Assembly: GCA_025149285.1 (NCBI GenBank)
Contig: CP102274.1
Span: forward strand, 4,180,001 to 4,244,000
Reading direction: 5' to 3'
DNA length: 64,000 bases
From: Hungatella hathewayi
GTDB lineage: Bacteria; Bacillota; Clostridia; Lachnospirales; Lachnospiraceae
The notes under the pieces are model-generated. The model had not been told where the DNA came from. It was given only the letters and a program-made list of their open reading frames with translations, and made no database searches. Shown one piece after another: positions 18,791 through 27,931 of the stretch. A program made the translations under genes and the position numbers. Positions within the stretch are counted from its first letter, which is position 1, and each line of letters begins with the position of its first letter.

Positions 18791-19594
18791 TTATCTGTCA
18801 CGCAGCAGCCACTCCTCCAGAGCCTGAGCCAAAAGCCTTAAGCAGAAAATCGTAAATACCAGCATTGCCACCGGCGGAATCAGCCACCATTTCCAGTAAT
18901 CGGTAAAATAGATGCCCGTAAAGGAAGAAGCATTCTGTATCATCAGCCCCCAGGACTTTGCAAGCGGATCGGACAGGCCGAGATACGCCAGGGAAGATTC
19001 CTGAATAATCGTCCTGCCGGTAACCGCAACCGCATTGACTAACAGCAGCGGAAATATCTCGCCCAGCATATGCTTTCTCACAATATACCAGGGACCGGCT
19101 CCATAACTCCTGGCCAGCACCACATAGTTCCTGTTCCTGACAGACATCACCTTTGCACGTACCTGCTTTGCAATAGAAGCCCAGGAGAATGCCGATACGA
19201 TCAGGATGATGTTCCAGGTGCTCTGTCCCCAGAAGGCTCCGATCACGATCATAACCGGCAGCTGTGGAACAGACAGAAATACGTTAGTAAAAAATGAGAT
19301 AACCGCATCTGTCCTTCTCCCGCAGTATCCTGCACATACACCGAGCACTCCGCCTGCGGCAAAGGAACAGACAGCCGCCGTCACCCCGGTCATCATGCTT
19401 AAATAGAATCCTTTTGCCAGCTGGGCAAAAATATCGATTCCCAGGTTATCCGTTCCCAGAAAATGAACAGCCGAAGGAGCCTCTAAGGAGGTTCCTGAAG
19501 ACTTAACCGGACTGTGGGGATACAGCGTCAGACCATACAGGCAGACGGCTGCCAGCAGGAATAAGAGAAACAGATATCTTTTGATTCGTTTCAT
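18791..19594 (-). CDS. ABC transporter permease, DppC/OppC type
   Basis: 267 residues with about five or six membrane segments. The N-terminal AVHFLGTDNLGIDIFAQLAKG is the DppC signature, and the EAA loop (VVLARSYGAGPWYIVRKHMLGEIFPLLLVNA) contacts the ATPase. The start overlaps the DppB-type permease stop by four bases. Together they form the membrane channel of the transporter. Confidence 0.92.
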   Translation of the reverse strand: MKRIKRYLFLLFLLAAVCLYGLTLYPHSPVKSSGTSLEAPSAVHFLGTDNLGIDIFAQLAKGFYLSMMTGVTAAVCSFAAGGVLGVCAGYCGRRTDAVISFFTNVFLSVPQLPVMIVIGAFWGQSTWNIILIVSAFSWASIAKQVRAKVMSVRNRNYVVLARSYGAGPWYIVRKHMLGEIFPLLLVNAVAVTGRTIIQESSLAYLGLSDPLAKSWGLMIQNASSFTGIYFTDYWKWWLIPPVAMLVFTIFCLRLLAQALEEWLLRDR

Positions 19595-20556
19595 TTCAGT
19601 TCCTCCCGGTCGATTTCCGCGTTCAGTACGTCTGCCAGAAACAGGCTGGTAAGCACCAGGACCGTCGACATCAGAAAAAAGCCCTGGATCATCATATAGT
19701 CCCTGTACCGAACTGCTTCCCGCATCACCAGCCCCAGCCCCGGGTAGGCAAATACGTTTTCAACCAGCAGCGTACCCCCTACTGCAGTTCCGACATTCAA
19801 AAAAAAGCGTACCACGATCGGCGTCATACCGTTTCTGAATATATAGCTCCATCGGATTCTTCCCGCTTTCAGCCCTTTCGCTCTTGCATTCAGCAGATAT
19901 GGTTTCGCCATCACTTCCAGGAAGCTGGCCCTGGCCGTAAAGTAAAATCCGGGAAACAGCGCGATAACGAGGGACAGCACCGGCAAAAGGCCATGAGAAA
20001 TGAGATCCCACGCTCTTTCTCCACTTGTCTCATATCTGGCAAAGGCAACAGCTCCGCCCGATAACGGCAGCCACGAAATCTTTGCTGCTGCCAGAAACAG
20101 AAGCAGCAGACCAATTAAATAGGCAGGTATCTCCGTAAGGGCGGACAGAATCTTAAAAACCGTTCGATCGATCCATTTCTTCTGCATCCCCAGCAGCGCC
20201 AGGAACGTACCGGCTGCCAGACTCAGGATTAACGCCGCTCCCATGACAGAAAGACTCCACGGCAGACGTTCCCTAAGAACGGCGGCTACCGGCTTCTTGT
20301 AATGGATACTCAGCCCGAGATCTCCCTTAAGATTTTTCTTCACAGTCTGGACCAGCTGCGTAAAAACCGGCTGGTCCAGGCCGTAATAGGCCCTCATCTG
20401 GTCAAGTTGTTCTTTCGAATACTCCAGATCCATATCTTCTCCCGAGACCGTCGAGGAATACAAAAGCGGATCTCCCGGCATCATCCGCGGCAGAAAAAAA
20501 TTAAACAGGTAAATGACCAGAAAGGTGCCAATCATGCACAGGACTCGTCTTTTCAT
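19591..20556 (-). CDS. ABC transporter permease, DppB/OppB type
   Basis: About 321 residues. FNFFLPRMMPGDPL and QLDQMRAYYGLDQPVFTQ near the N-terminus are DppB hallmarks; the EAA loop is YLLNARAKGLKAGRIRWSYIFRNGMTPIVV. I used the ATG at 20556, just after the binding-protein stop, with GGAGAG upstream. It pairs with the DppC-type permease. Confidence 0.92.
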   Translation of the reverse strand: MKRRVLCMIGTFLVIYLFNFFLPRMMPGDPLLYSSTVSGEDMDLEYSKEQLDQMRAYYGLDQPVFTQLVQTVKKNLKGDLGLSIHYKKPVAAVLRERLPWSLSVMGAALILSLAAGTFLALLGMQKKWIDRTVFKILSALTEIPAYLIGLLLLFLAAAKISWLPLSGGAVAFARYETSGERAWDLISHGLLPVLSLVIALFPGFYFTARASFLEVMAKPYLLNARAKGLKAGRIRWSYIFRNGMTPIVVRFFLNVGTAVGGTLLVENVFAYPGLGLVMREAVRYRDYMMIQGFFLMSTVLVLTSLFLADVLNAEIDREELK

Positions 20557-20563
20557 AAACTTT

Positions 20564-22210
20564 TTATCTCTCCATAAAAGACAGGCGGTTCTGCTCCGTC
20601 TGCTGATATGCATACGTCTTCATCCAGCCATCGTAATAATCCCTGCGGTACATGGAGTAGGAAGACTGATTCGCTATGACGATCAGCGGAATCTCCTCGC
20701 TGACCAGATATTCCAGATCTTTAAACATCTGTTTACGGGCCTCAAAGTCCACCTCCTTCATCTGTTCCTCTGCCAGCTTCGTTATCTCACTGTTACTGTA
20801 ACCAATCGGCCCCATGCTGTGAGGGTTACCGCCTTTATTCTTTGAAAGATCGGAAAATATGGTCCGCATATACTTCGGAGGATTATTCCCCCAGCCGCCA
20901 TTGCCTACCAGTGCAAATTCATAATTCCCCGCGTTTACCTTCTCATCACGGGTTGCAGAATCAAAGGCCGTAACCGTTACTTTCATTCCAGCTGCCTCCA
21001 GATCCTGTTTTAAAAGCTCTGCTATATCCACATCCGAACCGCTGTCCGCTGCCAGAAGCGTCACCTCGTATTGTTTACTCTCCAGTGCGGCCTTTGCTTT
21101 TTCCGGATCGTATGGATAGGTCACACAACGGTCATTGAAGTACAGACTTCCCTGCGGTACGTACCCTGCGCTTCCTACGCTTCCTGCTCCTCTGAACACC
21201 TTATCCACAACCGCCTGGCGGTCAAGGGCCGCATACACCGCTTTTCTCTGGTCCAGATCGAGAAAACCGGGGCATTTTTCAAAATTAATCAGGAGCTTAT
21301 ACCCCATGTCATTGGCCTTTTCCACCACTCCGATTCCGGAATCGCTTAAGTATTTATCCTTCAAATCGGCCGGCATGCCGGTAATGTCAATCTCATGATT
21401 TTCAAATGCCAGAAGGGCATCGCTGACCGGAACAAACAGCACACGGTCGGCTGCCGGTTTTCCGCCCCTAAAATCGTCGAACGTCGTAAACTCATAGCTG
21501 CCGGATGCCCCGTCATAGGCTGTGCACCGGTATGCTCCGCTCCCCGTTAAATATCCGTCTCCCGTATACGTGTTCGGATCCTCCACCTTCTCCCACACAT
21601 GTTTTGGTATTATTACAAACGAACCTATACTGGACAGTGTGTCTGCTGCCGATTCCTTCACCGAAATCGTAATTGTGCGGTCATCCACAACGGTATAGTG
21701 ATCGATCAGGAAACTGTCCCCGGCTCCCAGTGGGTTGGATACCGGCGGGTGTTCCCTGAAATAATCTATGGTAAAGGCGACATCTTCTGTTGTCAAAGGT
21801 GTTCCGTCGTGAAATTTCGTCTCCGGAAACAGGGTAAAGGTATAATCACTGCCGTTTATTTCCCAGGATTGTGCCAGCCATGGAATATCCCCTGTTTCAT
21901 CTTCATCAATCAGGCTTGCAAACACAAGGTTCATCTTAGCGCTCCCCGGTCCGCGGGAGGCATTCAAATATGGACTGGGAACGCCCCAGTCTGTCCCTCC
22001 CGCCAGCTTAAGTGTTTCCACCAGATGGCCCTGTTCCGTCCTGTCTTTTGCAGCTCCGTTTCCTTCCTCGCCGGTCTGTTCCGCGTATTTCGCTGATTCT
22101 GTTGTCTGAACTGCTTCCGCCGCCGACTTTTCCTGACTCCCGCATCCGGTGGCCAGGAATACGGCCGCCATGACCCCAAACATAAAATATGCTGATTTTC
22201 TTAATCTCAT
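20564..22210 (-). CDS. Lipoprotein substrate-binding protein of the Opp/Dpp-type transporter (SBP_bac_5)
   Basis: About 548 residues. A lipoprotein signal peptide with lipobox LATGC precedes a Glu/Gln-rich linker. Family 5 motifs follow: LVFASLIDED, WEINGSDYTFTLFPETKFHDGTPLTTEDVAFTIDYF, ITISVKE and LLINFEKCPGFLDLDQRKAVYAALDR. The ATG at 22210 has GGAGG five bases upstream; a further ATG four codons earlier lacks one. Family members capture peptides, nickel complexes or other small molecules, and the FmdE-like gene in the operon makes a metal or cofactor ligand worth considering. Confidence 0.92.
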   Translation of the reverse strand: MRLRKSAYFMFGVMAAVFLATGCGSQEKSAAEAVQTTESAKYAEQTGEEGNGAAKDRTEQGHLVETLKLAGGTDWGVPSPYLNASRGPGSAKMNLVFASLIDEDETGDIPWLAQSWEINGSDYTFTLFPETKFHDGTPLTTEDVAFTIDYFREHPPVSNPLGAGDSFLIDHYTVVDDRTITISVKESAADTLSSIGSFVIIPKHVWEKVEDPNTYTGDGYLTGSGAYRCTAYDGASGSYEFTTFDDFRGGKPAADRVLFVPVSDALLAFENHEIDITGMPADLKDKYLSDSGIGVVEKANDMGYKLLINFEKCPGFLDLDQRKAVYAALDRQAVVDKVFRGAGSVGSAGYVPQGSLYFNDRCVTYPYDPEKAKAALESKQYEVTLLAADSGSDVDIAELLKQDLEAAGMKVTVTAFDSATRDEKVNAGNYEFALVGNGGWGNNPPKYMRTIFSDLSKNKGGNPHSMGPIGYSNSEITKLAEEQMKEVDFEARKQMFKDLEYLVSEEIPLIVIANQSSYSMYRRDYYDGWMKTYAYQQTEQNRLSFMER

Positions 22211-22264
22211 TGCTTCCTCCATCTTATCTTTCCTGTATTGATATCCTTCCCAGCTGTCTTTACT

Positions 22265-22367
22265 GCGGCGATTATGGAGAGGCTTCCGGTCCCCGGCCAT
22301 ACCACCCGAAATAAAAAAAGCCACGAAAGAAAGCACCTGCAAAGCGGTGCAATATCCTTCATGGTAT
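22265..22367 (-). ncRNA. Possible structured leader RNA of the Opp-FmdE operon
   Basis: The minus-strand leader of the binding-protein gene contains a GCACC/GGUGC hairpin (22333-22337 with 22346-22350), enclosed by a longer-range AUACCA/UGGUAU pairing (22299-22304 with 22362-22367). Downstream is a G/C-rich GGCCGGGGACCGGAAGCC element that can fold on itself. This is more structure than a plain 5' UTR usually has. A molybdenum-cofactor-type riboswitch is one hypothesis because of FmdE, but I could not match a consensus, so it may simply be an upstream terminator or attenuator. Confidence 0.3.
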
Positions 22368-22411
22368 TAAGCTTCATCTTCATGATGACGTTATAGACAG
22401 TGTATCATAAT

Positions 22412-23671
22412 TTAATCAAATTTTCCAATATTTTTACCCAATCGTTTGCATGATTTGTGACAGTTGAGTCTCACATAGAAACAATTCATCCCATCCCGAT
22501 ACTCCATCCCAATCCTGCCTCTGTGCTTTCCCGCTGTCTCCGCAGCAATGGCAAGCCCCAGCCCGTAGCCGCTGCAGCTGCTTCTGGCGCTGTCTCCCCT
22601 GTAGAAACGGCGAAAAATCAGGGAACGTTTATCTTCCGGTATGGCTTCTCCCTGGCTGTTCACCCAGAGTCTGATCCGCCTTCTGCCCGCTGTCTCCAGT
22701 TTAACCACTGTCTTTCCTTTGGGAAGAGAGTATTTCACCGCATTGTCCAGCAGGGCCTTGATCAGCTGTCCCATCTGTTCCGGGTCTCCCAGCATCTGCA
22801 CCTCCTCATCCAGCTGGTACTCCAGCTGCTTTTCCTCCTGGTAGAAAACAGGCTCAAAGGTCAGCACCTTTTCCATCACCAGGTCGCTTAAGCTGAAGAC
22901 AGAAAAGGTGCCCTTTTTCTGCGTCAGCGCATCATTCTTTGCCAGCATAAGCAGGCTTTCCACCAGAGAACGCATCTCCCTGCACTCCTGCATGATGTGC
23001 TCCAGCCATTTATCCGCCTCCGCGGATATGCCTGTGTACTGTTCAGAAAGCAGTTCAGTGTTTGCCGTGATTACGGTGAGAGGCGTCTTCAGTTCATGGG
23101 AGGCATCGGCCACAAACTGTTTCTGCATACGTATGGATTCTTCTACCGGCTTAACCGCCCACCGGGAAAAGAAATAAGAGAGAACCAGAAACCCAAGCCA
23201 GATCCCGGCACAGGCCAGACCACCATACTTCATAACTCCGCTCCGCAGCGAATCCTCATACGAGGTATCTGCAAACGCAATCATATATCCGGTTGGGCGG
23301 CTGACACGGAGATACCGGAGATGATACCCCTCTAAGATTCCCATGTCCTCCTCACCGGCCATACTTAACCATGCCATCTGCTCCAGAAAATCCTGTCCGG
23401 GAAACGATTCATAACCGCCTTCCCAGGGAGTTACCATGCCATCCTCCCCCACTATAACGGAGAAATACGGAATCTGAGCCGGTGAAATGGTAGTGAAAAT
23501 CAAAGGATGCTCCTCCTGCGACACGACCTTTGCAAGCGCCTGCCTGCCCTGGGCGCCGACCCGTTTTTCCATAATAAACGCAGCCGCGCAGAAGGTAATT
23601 CCGATCACCGCCGTTACAATCAGCATGTTATAGCAGATAAATTTCAGCCGCAGCCTGCTTATCTCCTTCAT
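22412..23671 (-). CDS. Membrane sensor histidine kinase
   Basis: 419 residues: an N-terminal membrane segment, an extracytoplasmic sensor of about 120 residues, a second membrane segment (GLACAGIWLGFLVLSYFF), then HisKA with FVADASHELKTPLTVI (phospho-acceptor His) and HATPase_c (LIKALLDNAVKYS, GYGLGLAIA). The start overlaps the response regulator stop by four bases. It is the partner of the OmpR-type regulator and may respond to conditions linked to the adjacent ABC-2 export operon. Confidence 0.93.
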   Translation of the reverse strand: MKEISRLRLKFICYNMLIVTAVIGITFCAAAFIMEKRVGAQGRQALAKVVSQEEHPLIFTTISPAQIPYFSVIVGEDGMVTPWEGGYESFPGQDFLEQMAWLSMAGEEDMGILEGYHLRYLRVSRPTGYMIAFADTSYEDSLRSGVMKYGGLACAGIWLGFLVLSYFFSRWAVKPVEESIRMQKQFVADASHELKTPLTVITANTELLSEQYTGISAEADKWLEHIMQECREMRSLVESLLMLAKNDALTQKKGTFSVFSLSDLVMEKVLTFEPVFYQEEKQLEYQLDEEVQMLGDPEQMGQLIKALLDNAVKYSLPKGKTVVKLETAGRRRIRLWVNSQGEAIPEDKRSLIFRRFYRGDSARSSCSGYGLGLAIAAETAGKHRGRIGMEYRDGMNCFYVRLNCHKSCKRLGKNIGKFD

Positions 23672-24354
23672 TCCAGTCCTCCTCCGTTCTTCTCCGTGAT
23701 CCGGTATCCCAGCCTGCGGATCGTCACGATTACCACGTCCGCCTTTAAAAACTCCAGCTTTTTTCTCAGAAACGATATATAGATCTCCACATTGTTATCA
23801 ACGGCCTCGCCGTCGCTGCCCCAGACCTTCGACAGAAGCGTCTCCTTGGAGACCACCATGTCGCGGTTCACCAGCAGAATCCGTAGTATGTCGTATTCCT
23901 TTTTCCCCAGGCGGATGCTTTTTTCCTGTCCCTTCAGCGTATAGTCCGCCTGGTTCAGCGAGATATTTCCCAGATTTAAGCATTCCGGAATCATCTCGCC
24001 CCGGCGCCTTAAGATGGTCTTCATCACAGCCAGAAGCTCCTGCATGTCAAAGGGCTTGGTCAGATAGTAATCGGCTCCGCTCTCTAACCCCAGGATCCGG
24101 TCCTCCGTCTCACTTCTTGCGGTAAGAATCAGCACCGGAACAAAACAGCCGCTTTTTCTGGCCTTTTTGAGCAGTGTGATCCCGTCCATTCCCGGCAGCA
24201 TCAGATCCAGGACAGCCGCGTCATAGCCGCCATCCGTAAGCAGAAAATACCCCGTATTCCCATCCCCGCAGATATCACAGTCGTACCAGTGTTTTAAGAT
24301 GTCGCGGATGGATTCCGCCAGCCGCATGTTGTCTTCCACAATCAGGACACGCAT
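23668..24354 (-). CDS. OmpR/PhoB-family response regulator
   Basis: 228 residues. The receiver domain starts MRVLIVEDN, with phospho-acceptor Asp in AAVLDLMLPGMDG and Lys in LTKPFDMQELLA. The C-terminal winged helix (about 130-225) has LGKKEYDILRILLVNRDMVVSKETLLSKVWG and EIYISFLRKKL. The start at 24354 is nine bases from AAGGAG. It forms a two-component system with the kinase that overlaps its end. Confidence 0.94.
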   Translation of the reverse strand: MRVLIVEDNMRLAESIRDILKHWYDCDICGDGNTGYFLLTDGGYDAAVLDLMLPGMDGITLLKKARKSGCFVPVLILTARSETEDRILGLESGADYYLTKPFDMQELLAVMKTILRRRGEMIPECLNLGNISLNQADYTLKGQEKSIRLGKKEYDILRILLVNRDMVVSKETLLSKVWGSDGEAVDNNVEIYISFLRKKLEFLKADVVIVTIRRLGYRITEKNGGGLE

Positions 24355-24378
24355 TGTCTTCATCTCCTTAAAACGATA

Positions 24379-24437
24379 AAATCCACCTGTATTCTCTCTC
24401 AATTCAATCGAGAAAGCAAGAGAACACCGGTGGATTT
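24379..24437 (-). terminator. Hairpin between the ABC-2 operon and the two-component system
   Basis: A 9-bp outer stem (AAATCCACC at 24379-24387 and GGTGGATTT at 24429-24437) encloses a further TTCTCT/AGAGAA stem. On the minus strand the outer arm runs into TTTTATCGTTTT. It sits between the permease stop and the regulator start and could terminate or attenuate read-through. Confidence 0.6.
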
Positions 24438-24483
24438 AACAGATAATTCACAAAACAGATACGAAAAACAGCGACTTGCCGCC

Positions 24484-25524
24484 CTACCGCCCCCGTATTT
24501 CCTTTCTCATAAAGCTGATATAGGAGATGGCAAACACTACCGCAGTCAAGGCCAGAAGCCCGGTCAGGTGCGGCCATACCAGCAGCATACTCTGCCCCAG
24601 GGAGAGGTATCCGTTGATGGCGCCCGATAGCTGCTGCGGAAGAATGATGTTGGTGGAGCGCACCTGGGGATTCATAATGGTCGATACCGCCTCGCTGTAT
24701 AAGTAATACGGGGAAAGCCGGTTCAAACTCATCTGGCAGTTGTAATTGTCCAGAATCCGTGATGCGGTGGCCGTCTGTCCCACAGGGTAAAGCACATTGG
24801 CTGCCATGCTTACCACCAGCGTCATAAACAGTGCAAAGAATATCCACAGTGCGATCACTACCATAGCCGACGTGGCCGCATGGCGGCACAGAACGGAAAA
24901 GAGGATGGACAGTGCAAGCCAGAAGCAGATATACACCGACGTAAAGAACAGCAGAACGATTACCCGTCCCAGTTCCTCACCGGAAGGCGGAATCCCTGTC
25001 GCCAGCAGTCCTGCCGCTCCGGCGATCAGCCCCATGGAGAAGACCATCAGAAAGATTATGGCCGCTCCGGCCAAAAATTTGCCGTTAATGACCGCATCCC
25101 GGTAAACAGGCTGGGCCACAAGACGGTTTAAGGTTCCTTCCGAACGTTCACTGTTAATGGCGTCAAAGCCCAGCGCCAGCCCCACAAACGGCCCCAGAAG
25201 AGCAATAAATGAGGTAAAAGAGGGGATTGAGTTCCCGCTTAAGGTAAACAGCTTCAAAAAGATATATCCGGAGTCTGCCGCCTGCTCCGGGGTGAGACTG
25301 GAGAGAGCTCCGTAAATGCTGGCACAGCTGGTTAAAAGGATTAAGAGCAGCACGATCAGGAACCGCTTGCTGTGAATGTGGTCTGACATTTCCTTGTGGT
25401 ATAGGGCTCCCATACCGCTCATTCCCGTACGCAGGCTCCCGCCTGTGCCGTCATGCCTCTCCCTGGCGCTGTTCTCTGCCGAAAGTAAGGAAGCCTTTGT
25501 TTTTCCTTTGATTGAGACTGCCAT
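24484..25524 (-). CDS. ABC-2-type permease
   Basis: 346 residues. After a soluble N-terminus (YHKEMSDHIHSKRFLIVLLLILLTS) there are about six membrane segments, with an extracellular region between the first two. NSERSEGTLNRLVAQPVYRDAVINGKFLAG is the conserved cytoplasmic loop of ABC-2/NosY-like permeases. The ATG at 25524 has GGGGAG six bases upstream and overlaps the ATPase gene end by 74 bases, a longer overlap than usual but with a good ribosome site. It forms an exporter with the adjacent ATPase. Confidence 0.85.
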   Translation of the reverse strand: MAVSIKGKTKASLLSAENSARERHDGTGGSLRTGMSGMGALYHKEMSDHIHSKRFLIVLLLILLTSCASIYGALSSLTPEQAADSGYIFLKLFTLSGNSIPSFTSFIALLGPFVGLALGFDAINSERSEGTLNRLVAQPVYRDAVINGKFLAGAAIIFLMVFSMGLIAGAAGLLATGIPPSGEELGRVIVLLFFTSVYICFWLALSILFSVLCRHAATSAMVVIALWIFFALFMTLVVSMAANVLYPVGQTATASRILDNYNCQMSLNRLSPYYLYSEAVSTIMNPQVRSTNIILPQQLSGAINGYLSLGQSMLLVWPHLTGLLALTAVVFAISYISFMRKEIRGR

Positions 25525-26488
25525 TGCTCTTCTCCCCTTTCTCGAAATATGTGCGGTAGATTTCATCCAGATCATTTCCCCGCTGTCTTAAATGGCACAG
25601 GCTGTAGCCGCCTTCCAGTGCCTTCCGGTTTAACTCACGGCTTAAATCCGAACTGGAATAGATTACGTAAAAGTCTCCGCTTCGTTCGATCTCTTCCACA
25701 TTTCCAAGGTGCTCCAAAAGCTCTTTAAACCCTTTGTCGTCGGGTACTGCCCCGGCCTCCAGCACATAGCGGCCTTCCCGCCGCATCTGACTGGCCAGAT
25801 CCTCGATTCTTCCGCAGGCTATCAGCTGACCTTCCACAAACAGTCCCACGCGGTCGCAAACCTGCTGAATCTGGTAGAGCTGGTGGGATGAGATGAGAAT
25901 CGTCCTGCCGTCTTCCTCTGCCAGACTCCGGATCAGGAACATGAGCTCTCTCATCCCTTCCGGATCGATCCCCAGAGTCGGTTCATCCATAATCACCACT
26001 TTAGGATCCTTCATCAGTACATCTGCGATACCCAGACGCTGCTTCATCCCCCGGGAATACGTCCCCGTCTTCTGATCCGCCGCCTCTGTCATTCCCACCT
26101 TTTGAAGCAGATCGTCGATCCGCTCCTCGATGACTTTTCCAGGCAGCCCGTTGAGCTGCCCGGTAAACCGCAGATTCTCCCGGCCGGTCATATCGGAATA
26201 AAAGCCTACATTATCAGGCAGATATCCCACCATCCGTTTTACCTCGATAGCCTGTCTCGTACAGTCTTTCCCATCGATCCAGGCGCTTCCGGCCGTAGGT
26301 TCCGTCAGTCCCAGAAGCATCAGAGTCGTGGTGGTCTTTCCGGCTCCATTGGGCCCCAGAAGGCCGAAGATCTCGCCCTTTCGGATCTCCAGGGACAGAT
26401 CGCTGACCGCCTTCTTTTCCCCGTAGATCTTGGTCAGGTGGTCTGTCTTTATTATCATTTCATCTTCATAGTGTTCAGCAATGTCCAT
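25451..26488 (-). CDS. ABC transporter ATPase (ABC-2 exporter)
   Basis: 345 residues. Walker A GPNGAGKTTT, signature YSRGMKQRL, Walker B VVIMDEPTLGIDP and the H-loop ILISSHQL are intact. After the ATPase domain (about residues 10-235) comes a C-terminal regulatory region typical of drug or lantibiotic-export ATPases. It drives the downstream permease. The substrate is unknown; co-location with a NEW3-domain surface protein suggests that protein or the cell envelope is involved. Confidence 0.93.
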   Translation of the reverse strand: MDIAEHYEDEMIIKTDHLTKIYGEKKAVSDLSLEIRKGEIFGLLGPNGAGKTTTTLMLLGLTEPTAGSAWIDGKDCTRQAIEVKRMVGYLPDNVGFYSDMTGRENLRFTGQLNGLPGKVIEERIDDLLQKVGMTEAADQKTGTYSRGMKQRLGIADVLMKDPKVVIMDEPTLGIDPEGMRELMFLIRSLAEEDGRTILISSHQLYQIQQVCDRVGLFVEGQLIACGRIEDLASQMRREGRYVLEAGAVPDDKGFKELLEHLGNVEEIERSGDFYVIYSSSDLSRELNRKALEGGYSLCHLRQRGNDLDEIYRTYFEKGEKSNGSLNQRKNKGFLTFGREQRQGEA

Positions 26489-26524
26489 AACAATGACCCC
26501 TTTCCGGCATTACAGCCATTTCAG

Positions 26525-27733
26525 CTATCTTCTGCCGTATTTACGGAATACGTAGCCCAGACCTCCTGCTGTGCACAGGATAATCACTACCGCCAGAATT
26601 CCCCAGATGGTGCTGGTCTTCACGGACACACGGAAATCTGCACTGGACTGCGTCTGTTCACATTTTGCTGTAAATGTATTCACGTAATCACCGGTGATGG
26701 CCTCTGAGCCCGGCTTTACGTGGGCGATGACCTCGGTGGTAGAGCCGGCCGGAATGGACGGGATCACGTTATTTTCCAGATTATAGGTTACAGTCCAGCC
26801 GGATGGCAGGGAAGAGTTTAAGGATACGTCCTGCAAATCCACATTTCCTGTATTCGTCACGTTTAAGGTTACATCCGATTCTTTTCCCGCATAGGCATCA
26901 AAGCTCAGACGCCCATCCGGCGTTCCCACTTTCAGGCCGTAGCTGCCGGTGATTACCACCTTTAAATCCGTGCTGAGCGTTTCCTCCGCGGAAACCGCGC
27001 TGCAGGAAATGTCATACTCACCTGCCGGTACTCCTTCCGGCGGCGTTACGGACACGGTCATTCCCTTGCTGGTGCTGGATTCCACCTCGATCGCTGCTAC
27101 CTTTGTGGTCTCTCCCGTTGGTGTGAAGCTCACATTCCACCCTGCCGGTGCATTGGAAGAAAGGCTGTAGGACTGGCTCTTCAGTCCATTATTAATCAGT
27201 GTGGTGCTGAAGCTGAAATTAGTACCGGCAGTTCCTTCCTGCTGTGGATACTCTGATGTAAAGCTTCCTTTTCCCGCCTTCATCTCATTGACAAGGAAAG
27301 AGATGGACAGTGTATCTGAGAGACCGCTCTCTGTGGATGCTCCAACTTCCACGGTGTAAGTCCCCTCTGTCAGCTCCTTGGGCACCGTTACATGAAGCGT
27401 CATGGACGCTCCGTCCCCGCCGTTCTTTACATGGATCCGGCTTACCTGATAATTTCCGCCCTGGAGATATCCCTCCCAGCCGTCGGGCATGGCGGATACT
27501 TTCACGTTCGCATCTAAGCTGGCGCCGGTATCATTATCCAGTTTAACAGGGATATTTAAATTGTCTCCCGGCTTTACGGATATACCGGGATAATCCGTGC
27601 TCAGCTTCAGTCCCTCGGCTGCATACGCGGCAGGTACATTCAGAAACAGCAGCAGCACTGCCGCCATGAACGCTGCCAGAAATGCCCATATTCTCCTTTT
27701 TTCGATTGGTCTGGTTACAATTGCTTCCTCCAT
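26525..27733 (-). CDS. Surface protein with repeated NEW3-like domains and C-terminal membrane anchor
   Basis: 402 residues. A signal peptide (cleavage near AYA-AEG) is followed by three tandem beta-sandwich units of about 110 residues containing the NEW3-type pattern (PxGW, VTVPxxxxxGTYTV, VTNTGNVDLQDVSL), then a C-terminal transmembrane helix (IWGILAVVIILCTAGGLGYVF) and basic tail. AGGAGG lies five bases before the ATG at 27733. Such proteins commonly sit first in ABC-2 operons of Firmicutes and are thought to be accessory to export; the exact role is not established. Confidence 0.85.
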   Translation of the reverse strand: MEEAIVTRPIEKRRIWAFLAAFMAAVLLLFLNVPAAYAAEGLKLSTDYPGISVKPGDNLNIPVKLDNDTGASLDANVKVSAMPDGWEGYLQGGNYQVSRIHVKNGGDGASMTLHVTVPKELTEGTYTVEVGASTESGLSDTLSISFLVNEMKAGKGSFTSEYPQQEGTAGTNFSFSTTLINNGLKSQSYSLSSNAPAGWNVSFTPTGETTKVAAIEVESSTSKGMTVSVTPPEGVPAGEYDISCSAVSAEETLSTDLKVVITGSYGLKVGTPDGRLSFDAYAGKESDVTLNVTNTGNVDLQDVSLNSSLPSGWTVTYNLENNVIPSIPAGSTTEVIAHVKPGSEAITGDYVNTFTAKCEQTQSSADFRVSVKTSTIWGILAVVIILCTAGGLGYVFRKYGRR

Positions 27734-27844
27734 AATATCCTCCTTTTGATGCTTCATCGGCATCCGTATTATTCTTAAGAAGATCATACCGGAGAAACCT
27801 TTAATGAACCTTTAATAAGTTTGAACATCCTGTGAAACAAACAG

Positions 27845-27885
27845 ATGGCAGCCGTCCGTTATCAGAACTAACGTTCGGCTGCCAT
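27845..27885 (-). terminator. Terminator after the HicB-like gene
   Basis: A 10-bp stem (ATGGCAGCCG / CGGCTGCCAT) with an inner CGTTA/TAACG stem. It is T-rich on both exits (CTGTTTGTTTC on minus, TCGTTTTATAA on plus). It separates the HicB-like gene from the NEW3/ABC-2 operon. Confidence 0.75.
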
Positions 27886-27931
27886 TCGTTTTATAAACTG
27901 TCCGGTACTTTTCCGGGCAAATCGTATCACT

